Assembly (NCBI RefSeq): GCF_014705705.1
Contig: NZ_JACXLD010000004.1
Location: forward strand, 62,001 to 126,000
Origin: Spongiibacter pelagi
Lineage (GTDB): Bacteria > Pseudomonadota > Gammaproteobacteria > Pseudomonadales > Spongiibacteraceae
Reading direction: 5' to 3'
Length of the DNA stretch: 64,000 nucleotides
Position 1 is the stretch's first letter. Each line of letters opens with the position of its first letter. The notes beneath the pieces were generated by a model. It saw nothing but the letters and a program-made list of their open reading frames with translations. It ran no database searches and had not been told where the DNA came from. Position numbers and translations under genes: made by a program. Of this stretch, positions 35,614 to 46,800 are shown in pieces.

Positions 35614-36609
35614 GTGGAAAGTAGTGAACAGCGGGTTTTACAGGCGGTAAATGCCTCTCTAATTGCGGGCAAGTCGGGTTGGTTAGTCACCATTGCTGCC
35701 ACTCATGGCGCCTCACCGCGCCCATTGGGCTCCCTAATGTGGCTGGAGCAGGGCGGCGCAGTGTGGGGCTCGGTTTCCGGCGGTTGCATTGAAGATGATT
35801 TATTGGAAAAACTGCAGGCCGGTCAATTGGCAACACGTGCCTGCCAGCTAGTGGAATACGGCGTTAGCCCCGAAGAGAATGAACGCTTTGGCCTGCCTTG
35901 CGGCGGGCGCATGAAGTTATTGCTGGAATTTTTAAGCCCGTCCAAGCAATCCGATATTGAAACCTTATTGAAGGCCTTGTCTGAACGACAGGGGATTCGC
36001 CGCTGGGTGGATTTGGCCGGTTCTAGTTGGCAGTTTGAAACCATTGATCGCGGTGACGATGTGCAGCTTACCGAGAACAGCTTGCGTCAGGATTTTGGTC
36101 CTCGCTATCAATTACTTTTGATAGGGGCCAATGAGTTGGCTCGCTGTATTGCCGAAATTGCCACGGCGCTGGAATACCGGGTATTGGTTTGCGATCCGCG
36201 CGAGGAGCGTTGCCAGCAATGGGCGGTGGCCAATACCGAAATTATTCAACTGATGCCCGATGAGGCGGTAATGCAGTTTGCCGCAGACCGCTATTCGGCA
36301 GTCATTACCCTGACCCACGATCCGCGCATTGATGATATGGCCTTGATGCAGGCGCTTACCCACGATCTGTTTTATGTCGGTGCGCTGGGCAGTGTGCGCA
36401 CTACAGAGAAACGCTGTGCCCGGTTATTGCAACTGGGGTTGAGCGACGCGCAAATCGCGCGCTTACATGCGCCGGTAGGTTTAAGTATTGGCAGTAAATC
36501 GGCCATGGAAATTGCGGTGGCGGTAATGGCTGAATTAACGGCGCTGCGGCGCGGTAAGGCCGAGATTGTTTGGCGTCAGTCTGAATCTTCTGGAATAAAT
36601 CAGTCGTGA
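35614..36609 (+). CDS. XdhC/CoxI-family molybdoenzyme maturation protein
   Basis: 331 residues from a GTG. N-terminal XdhC part (VTIAATHGASPRPLGSLM, SGGCIEDDLLEKL) and a C-terminal Rossmann-like domain (LLIGANELARCIAEIA, LTHDPRIDDMALM, YVGALGSVRTTEKR). XdhC-type proteins help load sulfurated molybdenum cofactor into xanthine dehydrogenase-type enzymes. It overlaps the MocA-like gene by four bases. No molybdenum hydroxylase subunits are in the window, so the client must be elsewhere. Confidence 0.88.
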   Translation: MESSEQRVLQAVNASLIAGKSGWLVTIAATHGASPRPLGSLMWLEQGGAVWGSVSGGCIEDDLLEKLQAGQLATRACQLVEYGVSPEENERFGLPCGGRMKLLLEFLSPSKQSDIETLLKALSERQGIRRWVDLAGSSWQFETIDRGDDVQLTENSLRQDFGPRYQLLLIGANELARCIAEIATALEYRVLVCDPREERCQQWAVANTEIIQLMPDEAVMQFAADRYSAVITLTHDPRIDDMALMQALTHDLFYVGALGSVRTTEKRCARLLQLGLSDAQIARLHAPVGLSIGSKSAMEIAVAVMAELTALRRGKAEIVWRQSESSGINQS

Positions 36610-37184
36610 ACGCATTACTGATTCTTGCGGCGGGGCAAAGCCGCCGCTTTGGTGCGGATAAACGCTTTGTGACCATGCCCAAGGGCGGGCCGCTACTGCC
36701 TGCATTGATCCGGCGCGGCGGTAAGGCGGGGCTGCCAGTGACGGTGGTATTGGCCGAAAGCGATCCGCTGACAGAAATACACGGCGCTCATATTTTGCGA
36801 TCAACTCGTGCGGCTGGTGGTATGGGTTATAGCCTGGCCGATGCCATTGCGCAGCTCGATTCAGCCTTATCCTCAGTGTTGATTTTACCGGCAGATTTGC
36901 CTCTTTTGCGGATTAGCTCGTTGCGACAGGTGGCCGAACAGGCCGCTGAAGACCGAATTATTATTCCCCATTTTCAGGGGCAGCGCGGTCATCCGGTGGC
37001 GATTGGTCGTGCATTTTGGCCTGAGCTGTTAAACCTTGAAGGGGATCAGGGCGCGAAAGCGGTATTGGCGAAGTATGCCGATGCCTGTGTGCGTCTCGAT
37101 CTGGATGATCCGGGTATCTGCGCCGACGGCGATACGCCAGCGGCGATGCAATCCCTTTTCGATGAAATGACCTTGCCGGAATAG
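36606..37184 (+). CDS. MocA/MobA-like nucleotidyltransferase
   Basis: 192 residues from a GTG. N-terminal nucleotide-binding motif LILAAGQSRRFGADKR and metal-binding LPADLPLL are those of MobA/MocA enzymes, which attach CMP or GMP to molybdopterin. Pairing with XdhC points to the MocA role (cytosine dinucleotide cofactor for hydroxylases of the xanthine dehydrogenase family). MobA proper is less likely from context. Convergent with the LysR gene, with 2 bases between. Confidence 0.82.
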   Translation: MNALLILAAGQSRRFGADKRFVTMPKGGPLLPALIRRGGKAGLPVTVVLAESDPLTEIHGAHILRSTRAAGGMGYSLADAIAQLDSALSSVLILPADLPLLRISSLRQVAEQAAEDRIIIPHFQGQRGHPVAIGRAFWPELLNLEGDQGAKAVLAKYADACVRLDLDDPGICADGDTPAAMQSLFDEMTLPE

Positions 37185-37186
37185 CG

Positions 37187-38071
37187 TCAGCGGTTTGCGT
37201 TTTGATAGCTTGGTAGCCGCTCAATAAAGGCTTCCGCCGCCCGAGAAAGACTGCGACTGCGGTGGTGCACACAACCGAGGGTGCGCTGTAGCTGATGGCC
37301 TTCAAGTTGCAATTGCGTCACGCTGTCATCCAGCATACTGCTAGGCAAAATACTCCAGCCCAAACCAATGCTGACCATCACCTTGATAGTTTCCAGATAA
37401 TTGGTGGCCATGCCCACTTCCATTTTCAGGCCGGCATTATCAAATAAGCTTTTAATAATTTGGCCGGTGTAAGTGTTCAGGCCGGGGGGCAGGGCGGTGT
37501 GTTCAGCGAGCTCGGTGAGGGCTACGGTTTTTTTGTTTGCCAGCAAATGATCATTGGCGACTGCCACCATCAAAGGGTCATCCCACACCGGAATAAAGCT
37601 GAGTTGGGCTTCTTTGCTGGGTGCCAGTGTAATTACCGCCAAGTCCATCTCGCCCTGCAGTATGAGCTGGTGGGCCTGTTCCGAATCCATAAAATCGATA
37701 TCGAGCTGAACATTGGGGTATAAGCGGGAATATTCGCGCAATACCGGCGGCAGGCGGTGCAGGCCAATATGATGGCTAATGCCCATATTTAAGCGCCCAC
37801 TGATACTTTGATTTTGCAGGTCGTTTATCTGCCGTTGGGCCTCGCGTATATCCTGTAAAATTCGCTTGGCATTGGGCAGTAGGGCCAGTCCGGCTTCGGT
37901 CAGATTGACGTGGCGGCCAATGCGATCAAACAATTTACAGTCCAATTGCTGCTCAAGGCTGGCTATGCGCTTGCTGATTGCGGGTTGGGTAAGATGCAGC
38001 CGGTTCGCCGCCTCTGAAAAAGAAGCGTGTTCGGCGACGGCCAGAAAGGCAGTAAGATTCTGTGTATCCAT
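37187..38071 (-). CDS. LysR-family regulator divergent from leuCD
   Basis: 294 residues from the ATG at 38071 (MDTQNLTAFLAVAEHASFSE). N-terminal winged helix with ANRLHLTQPAISKRIASLE, then the periplasmic-binding-protein-like effector domain (GISHHIGLHRLPPVLREY...). A LysR gene divergent from leuC is a common arrangement in pseudomonads, so control of leuCD is probable. A palindromic T-N11-A site lies in the shared promoter region. Effector unknown. Confidence 0.92.
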   Translation of the reverse strand: MDTQNLTAFLAVAEHASFSEAANRLHLTQPAISKRIASLEQQLDCKLFDRIGRHVNLTEAGLALLPNAKRILQDIREAQRQINDLQNQSISGRLNMGISHHIGLHRLPPVLREYSRLYPNVQLDIDFMDSEQAHQLILQGEMDLAVITLAPSKEAQLSFIPVWDDPLMVAVANDHLLANKKTVALTELAEHTALPPGLNTYTGQIIKSLFDNAGLKMEVGMATNYLETIKVMVSIGLGWSILPSSMLDDSVTQLQLEGHQLQRTLGCVHHRSRSLSRAAEAFIERLPSYQNANR

Positions 38072-38134
38072 ACTTGGAGTCTCTATTAATGCTGCGCTCA
38101 GCAAGGTAATAGTTGGCTGCTGAATATGTTATTA

Positions 38135-38151
38135 GATTCCAAATTGGAATC
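38135..38151. promoter_or_regulatory. palindromic T-N11-A site, candidate LysR operator
   Basis: GATTCCAA-A-TTGGAATC is a perfect 8-1-8 inverted repeat, containing TTCCAAATTGGAA, which fits the T-N11-A rule for LysR-type regulators. It lies between the divergent regulator and leuC genes and is followed by AT-rich sequence with a second GGAATCC half-site. Confidence 0.65.
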
Positions 38152-38281
38152 CAAATAATAAAAAATATGAATTTGAGTTATTTATTCGGGCTGCGTAAAA
38201 TTCAGCCTGTAATCTGAATCTGTAAATATCGTTCTGTGGCATTAAGCGGCAGCGAATTATGTGCATTCCTGGGAGCGCAAC

Positions 38282-39703
38282 ATGGCTGGACAAACTCTTT
38301 ACGATAAATTGTGGCAGGCCCATTTGGTGAAGCAGCGGGACGATGGTTCCGCACTGATTTACATTGATCGCCAACTGGTTCATGAAGTGACGTCGCCTCA
38401 GGCTTTTGAAGGCCTGCGTATGGCCGGGCGTAAGCCTTGGCGCATTAGCGGCAGTATCGCCACGCCAGACCACAATGTGCCGACCTTGCACAGCGAGCGT
38501 TCAGCCGGTGTGGCCGGGATTGTCGATGAAGTTTCTCGCATTCAGGTGAAAACGCTGGATGAAAACTGCGAAGAATTTGGCATCACCGAATTCACCATTA
38601 ACGATGTGCGCCAAGGTATTGTGCACGTTGTTGGGCCAGAGCAGGGCGCAACCCTGCCCGGTATGACCGTGGTTTGCGGCGATTCCCACACTGCCACTCA
38701 CGGTGCACTGGGTGCGCTGGCACACGGCATTGGCACCTCCGAAGTGGAACACGTACTGGCGACCCAGTGCCTGATCCAAAAGAAAAGCAAAAACATGCTG
38801 GTGCGCGTTGATGGTCAGCTTGGCCCCGGCGTGACGCCTAAAGACGTGGTGCTGGCCATTATCGGCAAAATCGGCACCGCAGGTGGAACCGGTTACGCCA
38901 TTGAATTTGGCGGTCAGGTACTTCGCGATATGTCGATGGAAGGCCGCATGACCGTTTGTAATATGGCGATTGAAGCCGGTGCACGTGTCGGCATGGTCGC
39001 CGTAGACCAAACTACGATGGACTATGTCAAAGGTCGTCCTTTTGCGCCCAATGATTCTGAGTGGGAGCAGGCGGTCGCTTATTGGGAAACCCTGCACAGC
39101 GATGCCGATGCAAACTTTGATGCGGTTGTTGAGCTGGATGGCGCGCAGATTAAACCGCAAGTGAGCTGGGGCACCAGCCCGGAAATGGTCTTGCCGGTGG
39201 ATGCCAATGTGCCAGCGCCAGACGATTTCTCCGACCCAGTTAAAAAGGCGGCTTGCGAACGCGCCCTGCAATATATGGGGCTGACGGCAGGGCAGGCGAT
39301 AAAAGATATTCGTTTGGACAAGGTCTTTATCGGTTCTTGCACCAATTCGCGAATTGAAGATTTACGCGCGGCAGCGGCGGTGGTGAAGGGCAAGAAAGTG
39401 GCCGACACCATCAAGGAAGCGCTGGTTGTGCCTGGCTCAGGTTTGGTGAAGCAGCAGGCGGAAAGCGAAGGCTTGGATAAGATCTTTATCGAAGCCGGCC
39501 TCCAATGGCGCGATCCCGGTTGCTCCATGTGTCTGGCAATGAACGCCGACAAACTGGGTGCGGGTGAGCATTGCGCCTCAACCTCTAACCGTAACTTTGA
39601 AGGGCGTCAGGGCTTTGGCGGTCGCACTCACTTGGTGAGTCCTGCGATGGCGGCGGCAGCGGCAATTGCCGGCCATTTTGTTGATGTTCGTGAGTGGAAT
39701 TAA
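38282..39703 (+). CDS. leuC: 3-isopropylmalate dehydratase large subunit LeuC
   Basis: 473 residues from the ATG at 38282 (GGGAG upstream). Aconitase-like enzyme; iron-sulfur ligands are the Cys in [12 protein letters not shown] and those in [11 protein letters not shown]. With LeuD it isomerises 2-isopropylmalate to 3-isopropylmalate in leucine synthesis. Followed by leuD after 12 bases. Confidence 0.97.
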   Translation: MAGQTLYDKLWQAHLVKQRDDGSALIYIDRQLVHEVTSPQAFEGLRMAGRKPWRISGSIATPDHNVPTLHSERSAGVAGIVDEVSRIQVKTLDENCEEFGITEFTINDVRQGIVHVVGPEQGATLPGMTVVCGDSHTATHGALGALAHGIGTSEVEHVLATQCLIQKKSKNMLVRVDGQLGPGVTPKDVVLAIIGKIGTAGGTGYAIEFGGQVLRDMSMEGRMTVCNMAIEAGARVGMVAVDQTTMDYVKGRPFAPNDSEWEQAVAYWETLHSDADANFDAVVELDGAQIKPQVSWGTSPEMVLPVDANVPAPDDFSDPVKKAACERALQYMGLTAGQAIKDIRLDKVFIGSCTNSRIEDLRAAAAVVKGKKVADTIKEALVVPGSGLVKQQAESEGLDKIFIEAGLQWRDPGCSMCLAMNADKLGAGEHCASTSNRNFEGRQGFGGRTHLVSPAMAAAAAIAGHFVDVREWN

Positions 39704-39715
39704 GGGGAGTCGATC

Positions 39716-40366
39716 ATGAAAGCATTTACCGTTGTTGAAGGTGTTGTGGCGCCAATGGATCGCGCCAATGTCGATACCGATATGATTATTCCCAAGCAGT
39801 TTTTGAAATCGATCAAGCGCAGTGGCTTTGGCCCCAATCTGTTTGATGAGCTGCGTTATTTGGATGAAGGTCAGCCCGGTCAGGATTGCAGCAGCCGTCC
39901 ACTTAATACCGAATTTCCGCTGAATTTTCCGCGCTACAAGGGCGCATCCATTCTGTTGGCTCGTGAAAATTTTGGTTGTGGATCCAGCCGTGAACACGCG
40001 CCGTGGGCGCTGGACGATTACGGCTTTCGCTGTGTGATTGCGCCCAGCTTTGCCGATATTTTCTTTAATAACTCCTTCAAGAATGGCCTGTTGCCGATCG
40101 TATTGGATGAGAAAATTGTCGATGAGCTGTTTACCAAGATGTACGCCGAAGAAGGTTTTAGCCTGACGGTTGATTTGCCGAATCAGTGTGTGCGTCTTGC
40201 TGATGGTACTGAGTTTGCGTTTGAGGTGGATGCATTCCGCAAGCACTGCTTGGTTAATGGCTTAGACGATATCGGCCTGACCTTGCAGGATGCTGACGCT
40301 ATTCGCGAGTTTGAAACGCAGTGGCAGGCGAAGTCGCCGTGGTTGTTTCGCGAGCATTCCGCCTAA
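39716..40366 (+). CDS. leuD: 3-isopropylmalate dehydratase small subunit LeuD
   Basis: 216 residues, the usual length for the small subunit. Contains [14 protein letters not shown] and the swivel-domain signature [14 protein letters not shown]. Partner of LeuC in the same operon. After it, 113 bases without a gene lead to leuB. Confidence 0.97.
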   Translation: MKAFTVVEGVVAPMDRANVDTDMIIPKQFLKSIKRSGFGPNLFDELRYLDEGQPGQDCSSRPLNTEFPLNFPRYKGASILLARENFGCGSSREHAPWALDDYGFRCVIAPSFADIFFNNSFKNGLLPIVLDEKIVDELFTKMYAEEGFSLTVDLPNQCVRLADGTEFAFEVDAFRKHCLVNGLDDIGLTLQDADAIREFETQWQAKSPWLFREHSA

Positions 40367-40479
40367 AATCGGGGATTAATTATTGCGCTCGTAATTTTGA
40401 TTGCTGGCGCTGCGCTTATCGTTAATTCGCGCTTTCAATTCAGTATTTGAAACAAAAGAAATTATTAAGAGAGAACGCT

Positions 40480-41565
40480 GTGACTGTTTCTAATAGAAAA
40501 ATCGTAATTCTGGCCGGTGACGGCATTGGCCCAGAAATTATGGCAGAGGCTAAAAAAGTATTGCTGGCGGTAAACGCCTCTCACAATCTGGGTTTGGAAG
40601 TTGATGAAGGCTTGGTCGGTGGCGCTGCCATTGATGCCTGCGGCACCGCATTGCCCGAAGAAACCTTTGCCAAATGTGAAGCGGCACAAGCGATTCTGTT
40701 GGGCGCGGTTGGCGGCCCGAAGTGGGATGCTTTGCCGCCAGCAGAGCGTCCTGAAAAAGCGGGCTTGTTAGCGATTCGTTCGCGCCTTGATCTGTTCGGT
40801 AATCTGCGTCCAGCACTGCTGTATCCCCAGTTGGCTAATGCGTCTTCGCTGAAGCCCGAACTGGTTGCCGGCTTGGATATTCTGATTGTGCGCGAACTGA
40901 CCGGCGGCATTTATTTCGGTCAGCCGCGCGGTATTCGCGAATTGGAAAACGGTGAGCGTCAGGGTTACAACACCTACGTGTATAGTGAGTCGGAAATTCG
41001 CCGCATCGGTAAAGTGGCGTTTGAATTGGCGCAAAAGCGCGGTGGTCGCCTGTGTTCAGTTGATAAAGCGAACGTGCTGGAAGTGACCATGCTGTGGCGG
41101 GAAATCATGCAGGATCTGGCCAAGGACTATCCCGATGTTGAGCTGAGCCATATGTATGTCGACAATGCCGCCATGCAGTTGATTCGCGCGCCAAAACAGT
41201 TTGATGTGATGGTGACCGGCAATATGTTCGGCGATATTCTGTCTGACGCGGCGGCGATGCTGACCGGTTCTATTGGCATGTTGCCCTCGGCTTCACTAGA
41301 CGTAAATGGCCGGGGCATGTACGAGCCCTGTCATGGCAGTGCGCCGGATATTGCGGGCCAAGGTATTGCTAACCCGCTGGCTACGATTTTGTCGGTAGCG
41401 ATGATGTTGCGTTACTCCTTTGCTGAGCCAGAAGCGGCGCAGGCGATTGAAGATGCGGTAAGCAAGGTATTGGATCAAGGTCTGCGCACCGGCGATATTT
41501 TCTCCGAAGGCTGCCAGAAAGTGTCGACCGTAGAAATGGGCGAGGCCGTGCTTTCCGCACTGTAA
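40480..41565 (+). CDS. leuB: 3-isopropylmalate dehydrogenase LeuB
   Basis: 361 residues from a GTG with AAGAGAG upstream; a TTG 33 bases earlier would add a non-family extension. Motifs: [35 protein letters not shown], and the metal-binding [12 protein letters not shown]. It oxidises and decarboxylates 3-isopropylmalate with NAD in leucine synthesis. asd follows. Confidence 0.97.
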   Translation: MTVSNRKIVILAGDGIGPEIMAEAKKVLLAVNASHNLGLEVDEGLVGGAAIDACGTALPEETFAKCEAAQAILLGAVGGPKWDALPPAERPEKAGLLAIRSRLDLFGNLRPALLYPQLANASSLKPELVAGLDILIVRELTGGIYFGQPRGIRELENGERQGYNTYVYSESEIRRIGKVAFELAQKRGGRLCSVDKANVLEVTMLWREIMQDLAKDYPDVELSHMYVDNAAMQLIRAPKQFDVMVTGNMFGDILSDAAAMLTGSIGMLPSASLDVNGRGMYEPCHGSAPDIAGQGIANPLATILSVAMMLRYSFAEPEAAQAIEDAVSKVLDQGLRTGDIFSEGCQKVSTVEMGEAVLSAL

Positions 41566-41668
41566 TTCTTTAACCGTTTTGGCGCTCGCGGCATTCAGCG
41601 GCGGCGCTCACGAGTGAAAATTTAAATTCCAAAGTAATGAGGCTTTTCTTGAAAGCCGGGGAAGAGAA

Positions 41669-42784
41669 ATGAAAAAAGTAGGTTTTGTTGGCTGGCGCGG
41701 CATGGTGGGTTCTGTGCTGATGGGCCGCATGCTGGAAGAAAATGATTTTGCAGGTATCGATCCGGTATTTTTTACCACCTCTAATGTGGGTGGTCAGGGC
41801 CCGGATATTGGTCGTGATATCCCCGCGCTAAAAGACGCAATGTCGATTAGCGAACTGGCGGAAATGGACGCGATTATTTCCTGTCAGGGCGGTGATTACA
41901 CCAAGGCCGTATTTGCTGATTTGCGCGCCAGTGGCTGGGACGGTTACTGGATTGATGCGGCTTCGTCACTGCGTATGGCGGACGATGCGATCATTATTCT
42001 CGATCCGGTCAATCTGGATGTTATTCAGCAGGGCTTGGAAAAAGGCGTTAAAAACTTTATCGGCGGCAACTGCACCGTTAGCTTGATGCTGATGGCGATT
42101 GGCGGTTTGTTCCGCGAAGGTTTGGTGGACTGGGTTAGCGCCCAGACCTATCAAGCGGCTTCCGGTGCGGGTGCACAAAATATGCGTGAGCTGATCAGTC
42201 AAATGGGTGCGATTCGCGATGCAGTAGCGCCAGAGCTGGCCGATGAGCGCAGCAATATTCTGGATATTGATCGCAAAGTGGCGGAAGCCATGCGCAGCGA
42301 AATCTTCCCTAAAGAGAAATTTGGTCACGCCTTGGCAGGTAGTCTGCTGCCTTGGATTGATACCCAGCTTGAGAACGGTCAAAGCCGTGAAGAGTGGAAA
42401 GGGCAGGCGGAAACCAACAAGATTTTAGGCCGTTCTTCGCCTATTGCGATTGATGGCACCTGCGTGCGTATTGGTGCGATGCGCTGTCACAGTCAGGCAC
42501 TCACCATCAAACTGAACCGCGATCTGCCATTGTCAGAAATTGAACAAATTATCGGCAGCGCCAATAGCTGGGTAGATGTGGTGCCCAATGATCGTGACGA
42601 AACCCTAAAGCGTTTGACGCCAACGGCGGTGACGGGTGGTTTGCAGGTGCCGGTAGGGCGTTTGCGTAAACTGAATATGGGTGGCGAATATTTGTCGGCC
42701 TTTACCGTGGGCGACCAATTGCTGTGGGGTGCGGCGGAACCTCTGCGCCGTATGCTGCGCATCTTGTTGGGTGATATTCGTTAA
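41669..42784 (+). CDS. asd: aspartate-semialdehyde dehydrogenase
   Basis: 371 residues, the enterobacterial-type length. NADP-binding start [29 protein letters not shown], and catalytic Cys135 in [10 protein letters not shown]. Makes aspartate semialdehyde for lysine, threonine, methionine and cell-wall precursors. Its TAA overlaps the start of the paralogue that follows. Confidence 0.97.
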   Translation: MKKVGFVGWRGMVGSVLMGRMLEENDFAGIDPVFFTTSNVGGQGPDIGRDIPALKDAMSISELAEMDAIISCQGGDYTKAVFADLRASGWDGYWIDAASSLRMADDAIIILDPVNLDVIQQGLEKGVKNFIGGNCTVSLMLMAIGGLFREGLVDWVSAQTYQAASGAGAQNMRELISQMGAIRDAVAPELADERSNILDIDRKVAEAMRSEIFPKEKFGHALAGSLLPWIDTQLENGQSREEWKGQAETNKILGRSSPIAIDGTCVRIGAMRCHSQALTIKLNRDLPLSEIEQIIGSANSWVDVVPNDRDETLKRLTPTAVTGGLQVPVGRLRKLNMGGEYLSAFTVGDQLLWGAAEPLRRMLRILLGDIR

Positions 42785-43731
42785 TGCGTCTGGTTATTTT
42801 TGGAGCGGAAAGCCTCGAGGCCGAAAAGCTCATTGAAGGGCTTTCTGAGCTGGAGTACAGCTTCGCTAAAGTGGTTGGTGTCGTTGACGACGCCGAAGCC
42901 GATATCGCGCTGTACAAGGGGCGACCAATCCGTGTTGAAGAGTTTGAGGATATTGATCCTCAGCAATTTGATATTGGCGTGTTCTTGGCTGGTTCCGCAC
43001 CAGCCAAAGTGGCGGAATTTTTCGATGCTGGCAAGCATCTCATTGATGCCAGTGGTTATCTGGCAGAAATGGATGATATTCCGCTTTACGGCTCCGGCGA
43101 AACGATGAGCGCTGGGACTGGAACGATGCAGATTGCCGTGGCCGATGCCGTGAGTGCTCAGGTTTCGAGCTTATTGCAATCCGTCGAAGGAATTCGCCGC
43201 GTCGATGTGGCGGTGCAGCAGCCGGCATCGGTTTTGGGTCGGGCCGGTGTTGAAACCCTGGCGGCGGAAACCGCGCGCTTATTGAATGGTATGCCTTTGG
43301 AGGCATCGTCTTTCAATGCGCAAATCGCCTTTAATTGCCAAGCGGATAGCGCGCAGGCAGAGCAAATTGAAAGCACACTACAGCGCCTGCTGGCTGATAA
43401 GGCTTGCGAGGTGTATTGCTCGGTTGCGGTGGTGCCTGTATTTCACGGCCATTTATTGAATCTGGCGCTTGAGTTTGATGAGCCGCCGGTGATGTCCTCG
43501 CTGTTAGCGCAGCTGCAAAGTGATGAGCGGGTAGAGGTGTTTAGTGCTGGCGAGTCCGAATTAACTCCGGTGGGGCAATCAGGACAAGACACGATAGCGA
43601 TCAGTGCGCCGATATTGCACCGCCGCAAGCCCAATCGGGTTCAGTTGGCCCTGTGTGCAGATAATTTGCGTAAGGGTGTCGCATTTAACATTATTGAGGC
43701 ACTCAACTCCTTGATAAAAAACAATAACTAG
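42784..43731 (+). CDS. ASADH-like paralogue (USG-1 type), probably non-catalytic
   Basis: 315 residues. It follows the semialdehyde dehydrogenase fold but the GGNC catalytic site is absent; at the corresponding place it reads SGETMSAGTGTMQIAVADA. Proteins of this kind sit next to asd and fimV in Pseudomonas and relatives (USG-1 homologues). It begins on the last base of the asd stop. Function not known; loss of the nucleophile argues against dehydrogenase activity. Confidence 0.85.
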   Translation: MRLVIFGAESLEAEKLIEGLSELEYSFAKVVGVVDDAEADIALYKGRPIRVEEFEDIDPQQFDIGVFLAGSAPAKVAEFFDAGKHLIDASGYLAEMDDIPLYGSGETMSAGTGTMQIAVADAVSAQVSSLLQSVEGIRRVDVAVQQPASVLGRAGVETLAAETARLLNGMPLEASSFNAQIAFNCQADSAQAEQIESTLQRLLADKACEVYCSVAVVPVFHGHLLNLALEFDEPPVMSSLLAQLQSDERVEVFSAGESELTPVGQSGQDTIAISAPILHRRKPNRVQLALCADNLRKGVAFNIIEALNSLIKNNN

Positions 43732-43857
43732 CTATAGTTTAGCCTGCTTATTCAAGAATTTTTCTAGCTTTACCGCCCTGATTTTAGCGTCTGTTTTATC
43801 ACTTAATTCTGACGACGATTCTCTCGGGGCTTAAACCTATCAAGGCAGGGTAGACGT

Positions 43858-46800
43858 ATGTTGAGGAAGAAACTGGCCCAGGCGGTACTGGCGTGTTCTG
43901 TTATTCAGACTTCGGCAGTAATGGCGCTGGGACTTGGTGAGATCGCGCCAGAAACGGCTTTGGATCAACCCTTCCGGGCATTTATTCCGCTCCATGAAAC
44001 CGGCAGCCTAGATGCCTCTCAAATTAAAGTGGCGTTGGCTTCCAGCGCGGATTTTGAGCGTGCTGGTGTCGATCGCAGCGGCTTTCTTTCCGCTCTCGAA
44101 TTTACTGTAGACAGTGTGCCCGGCGGTTTAACCGGCATTATTGTCAGCACTCGCGATCGGGTTGTTGAACCCTACCTCGATTTTGTTCTTGAAGTGCGTT
44201 GGCCCACCGGTCGGATTTTGCGGGAATACACCGTATTGCTCGATTTGCCGACCAGCGTTTCCCGCGCTGAGTCAGTGGTCTCTGCTCCCAGTGTTGCACC
44301 TGCTCCGACAACGTCGCCAAGCTATGCTCAAACTGAGCCCGGTGGTGCCCGTGGCGCCGTGACTTTACCCGCACCCCAGTCCGCAAATCAGCCAAGCGAA
44401 TCGTCAACAAGCGGTATTCAGCCCCGCGAAGCCGATAAGAAAACTGACTTGCCCCAAGCGGCAAATCCCGGTGAGTACCGCGTTCAACACAGCGATACCA
44501 TGTGGGTTTTGGCAAACCAATTTCGCCCCTCATCGGCGGTAACTGTTGAGCAAACCATGATCGCGCTGTTCCGGAAAAACCCGGAAGCCTTTCTGAATGG
44601 CAATGTAAACAGCATTAAATCCGGCTATGTCCTGCGTGTTCCCAGCGAAAGTGAAATTGCGCAAATTTCCCAGGACGAAGCGGTAAAGGAATTCAGCCGC
44701 CAAAATAAAGTCTGGCGTGGGGAAGCGGCGGCGCCCCGGCAGTCACAGCCCAGTGTGCCAAGTGCTGAAAGCGCAAGCAGCAATCCTCAACTTAAAGGGG
44801 TAGATAGTGCTGCGGCGGAAGCTGAAGCCCCAGAAATGGTAGAGGGGCGTCTTAGCCTGACCACAGCCGATGGGGCCGATTCCGGACAAGCCGGCGATCT
44901 GGAAGCGCAGTTGCGTGGTGAACAGGAAGCGCTGGAACAGGCCAAGCTTGAAAATGAGAGCATGCGCGGCCGTGTGGCAGAGATGGAAAAGCAAATTGCG
45001 GCAATGGAGCGCTTGATCAGTCTTAAAAATGATCAATTGGCCATGTTGCAGCAGGGTGCTTCAGCAAAACAGGGTGCCTCAGCAAAACAGGGAGACTCTG
45101 GAGAACAAGGTGAATTAGGAGCGCAGGACGCTCTTGAGCAAGCTCAGACTCAGGGCGCAGCGACGTCAGCCGACACTGAGCAAAGTGCAGCAACTGAAGC
45201 TGAAATTGCCAGTTTGATGGAACAGGCGGGCATGACCGAGGGGCAGGCGCCCGCTGATGTCGACGTTGCGGAGGGAGCACTCGAAGCCGCGGCTTCAGCA
45301 AGCAATGTAGATAGTGCAAAGCCCGCAGTTGCAAGCGAGGAGGTGAAAGCAGAGCCAGCGCAAGGCGAGAGCTGGTTTGCCAGTCAAACCTTTCGTTATG
45401 CCGCTGCAGGTTTAGCGCTATTACTGCTGATTTTGTTTGGCCTGCGTCGCCGCAATGCCGCACAAGAAGCTGAAAATGACGCTGAGATGCACGAGCCGAA
45501 TCTCGACAGTGGCGCAGTTAATGCCATGTTTGAGCAACCGCTTGAAAATGCAGAAGACGACGCGTTGATGAATGCTGCTGAAGGTGGCAATACTTCGGAA
45601 GCGAGCGCGGCCGAAGAACTCGCCGTATTCGAAACCTTCGATGACAATCTTGAAGACTTGCTTTCAGATGATAGTTCAGCGACTGAAGATACTGCTGTAG
45701 AAGAGCCTGCTCTAGAAGACACAACACTCAATTTTGACGATATTGATCTGGATGGCGCTGACGAAGAAGTTCATCCGCAAACCAGTGATGTATTGAGCGA
45801 AGCCGAAATTTATATCGCCTACGGTAGCTATGAACAAGCGCAACGCTTGCTGCGAACTGCGATTGAGAAAGACCCTGAAAATAGTGCCGCTCGCGTAAAA
45901 CTGATTGAAACCTATCTGGAAACTCGCGATAAAGCTGGCTTTGACCAAGCTTATGCGGAGTTAAAGGCACTGGGCGATGACGACGCTGTCGCGCAGGTGA
46001 AAGAGTCTATGTCAGCGATTGAGGGCGTCAGCGATTGGCTGGATGATGAAAGCGACTCCGTTTTTGCCGATCTTGATTTTGGTGCAAATACGGATGCGGC
46101 TGAGGAAGCAGATTCTGGCGTTGAAACCACCGCGGAGCTTGATGAAACCTCACTAGATACCGCTGCCTTAACGGCGCTGGCTGAGGCTGGCGATGATGTT
46201 GCCGATGAGGCGGTATCGCTGGTCGGCGAGGACGAAGAACTCGAACTCGATATTGATCTAGATGACGATTTTGAAAACGCCTTTGCGGCGCCTAAATCTG
46301 AAGAGTCAGCTTTAGACGAGCTAGAACTTGATCTGGATTCGCTGAGCTTTGATGAAAACTCCGATCTTGGCAGTTTAAAAGAACAGCTCGGCGAAGATAG
46401 TGCCGAGCAAGAAGATATTTTAGATTTTGGCGAGCTGGATGCCGAGCTGGAATCACTGGATGCCGCTTTCTCACTGGATTCCTCTGAATCAACTTCTGAA
46501 GTTGAACCCGAAAACGCAGCTGACGATGAGGTTAAGCTTGCGGTTGAGGAACAACCAGAGAGCGAACCAGAAACTGAGTTCAGCATTGATCTGGACGATG
46601 AGCTCGCTCCGGAATCGGTGAGCGCTGAGGCGGATAAGCAAGATCTGGATTTGGGCGATTTTGATGCGGAATTGACTCTCGGTGACGATGTGGCGCCAGA
46701 GCTGACTGCGGAAGAGCCAGAGTTTGAGCTGGATGATGCGGCAGTCCTAGAATCGCCTGAAGTGGTAAGCACCGAGCCGGCCGAAACAAAGACTTCTTTG

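Noticed and set aside
38501-39271. 256-codon minus-strand frame opposite leuC
   Set aside because: Shadow of the well-conserved leuC; composition is unlike a protein.
39578-40246. 222-codon minus-strand frame opposite leuD
   Set aside because: Shadow of leuC/leuD with no motif or start signals.
45045-45116. FimV repeats as a CRISPR-like array
   Set aside because: Units are 18 bases, contiguous, in frame and without spacers, so this is a coding tandem repeat.
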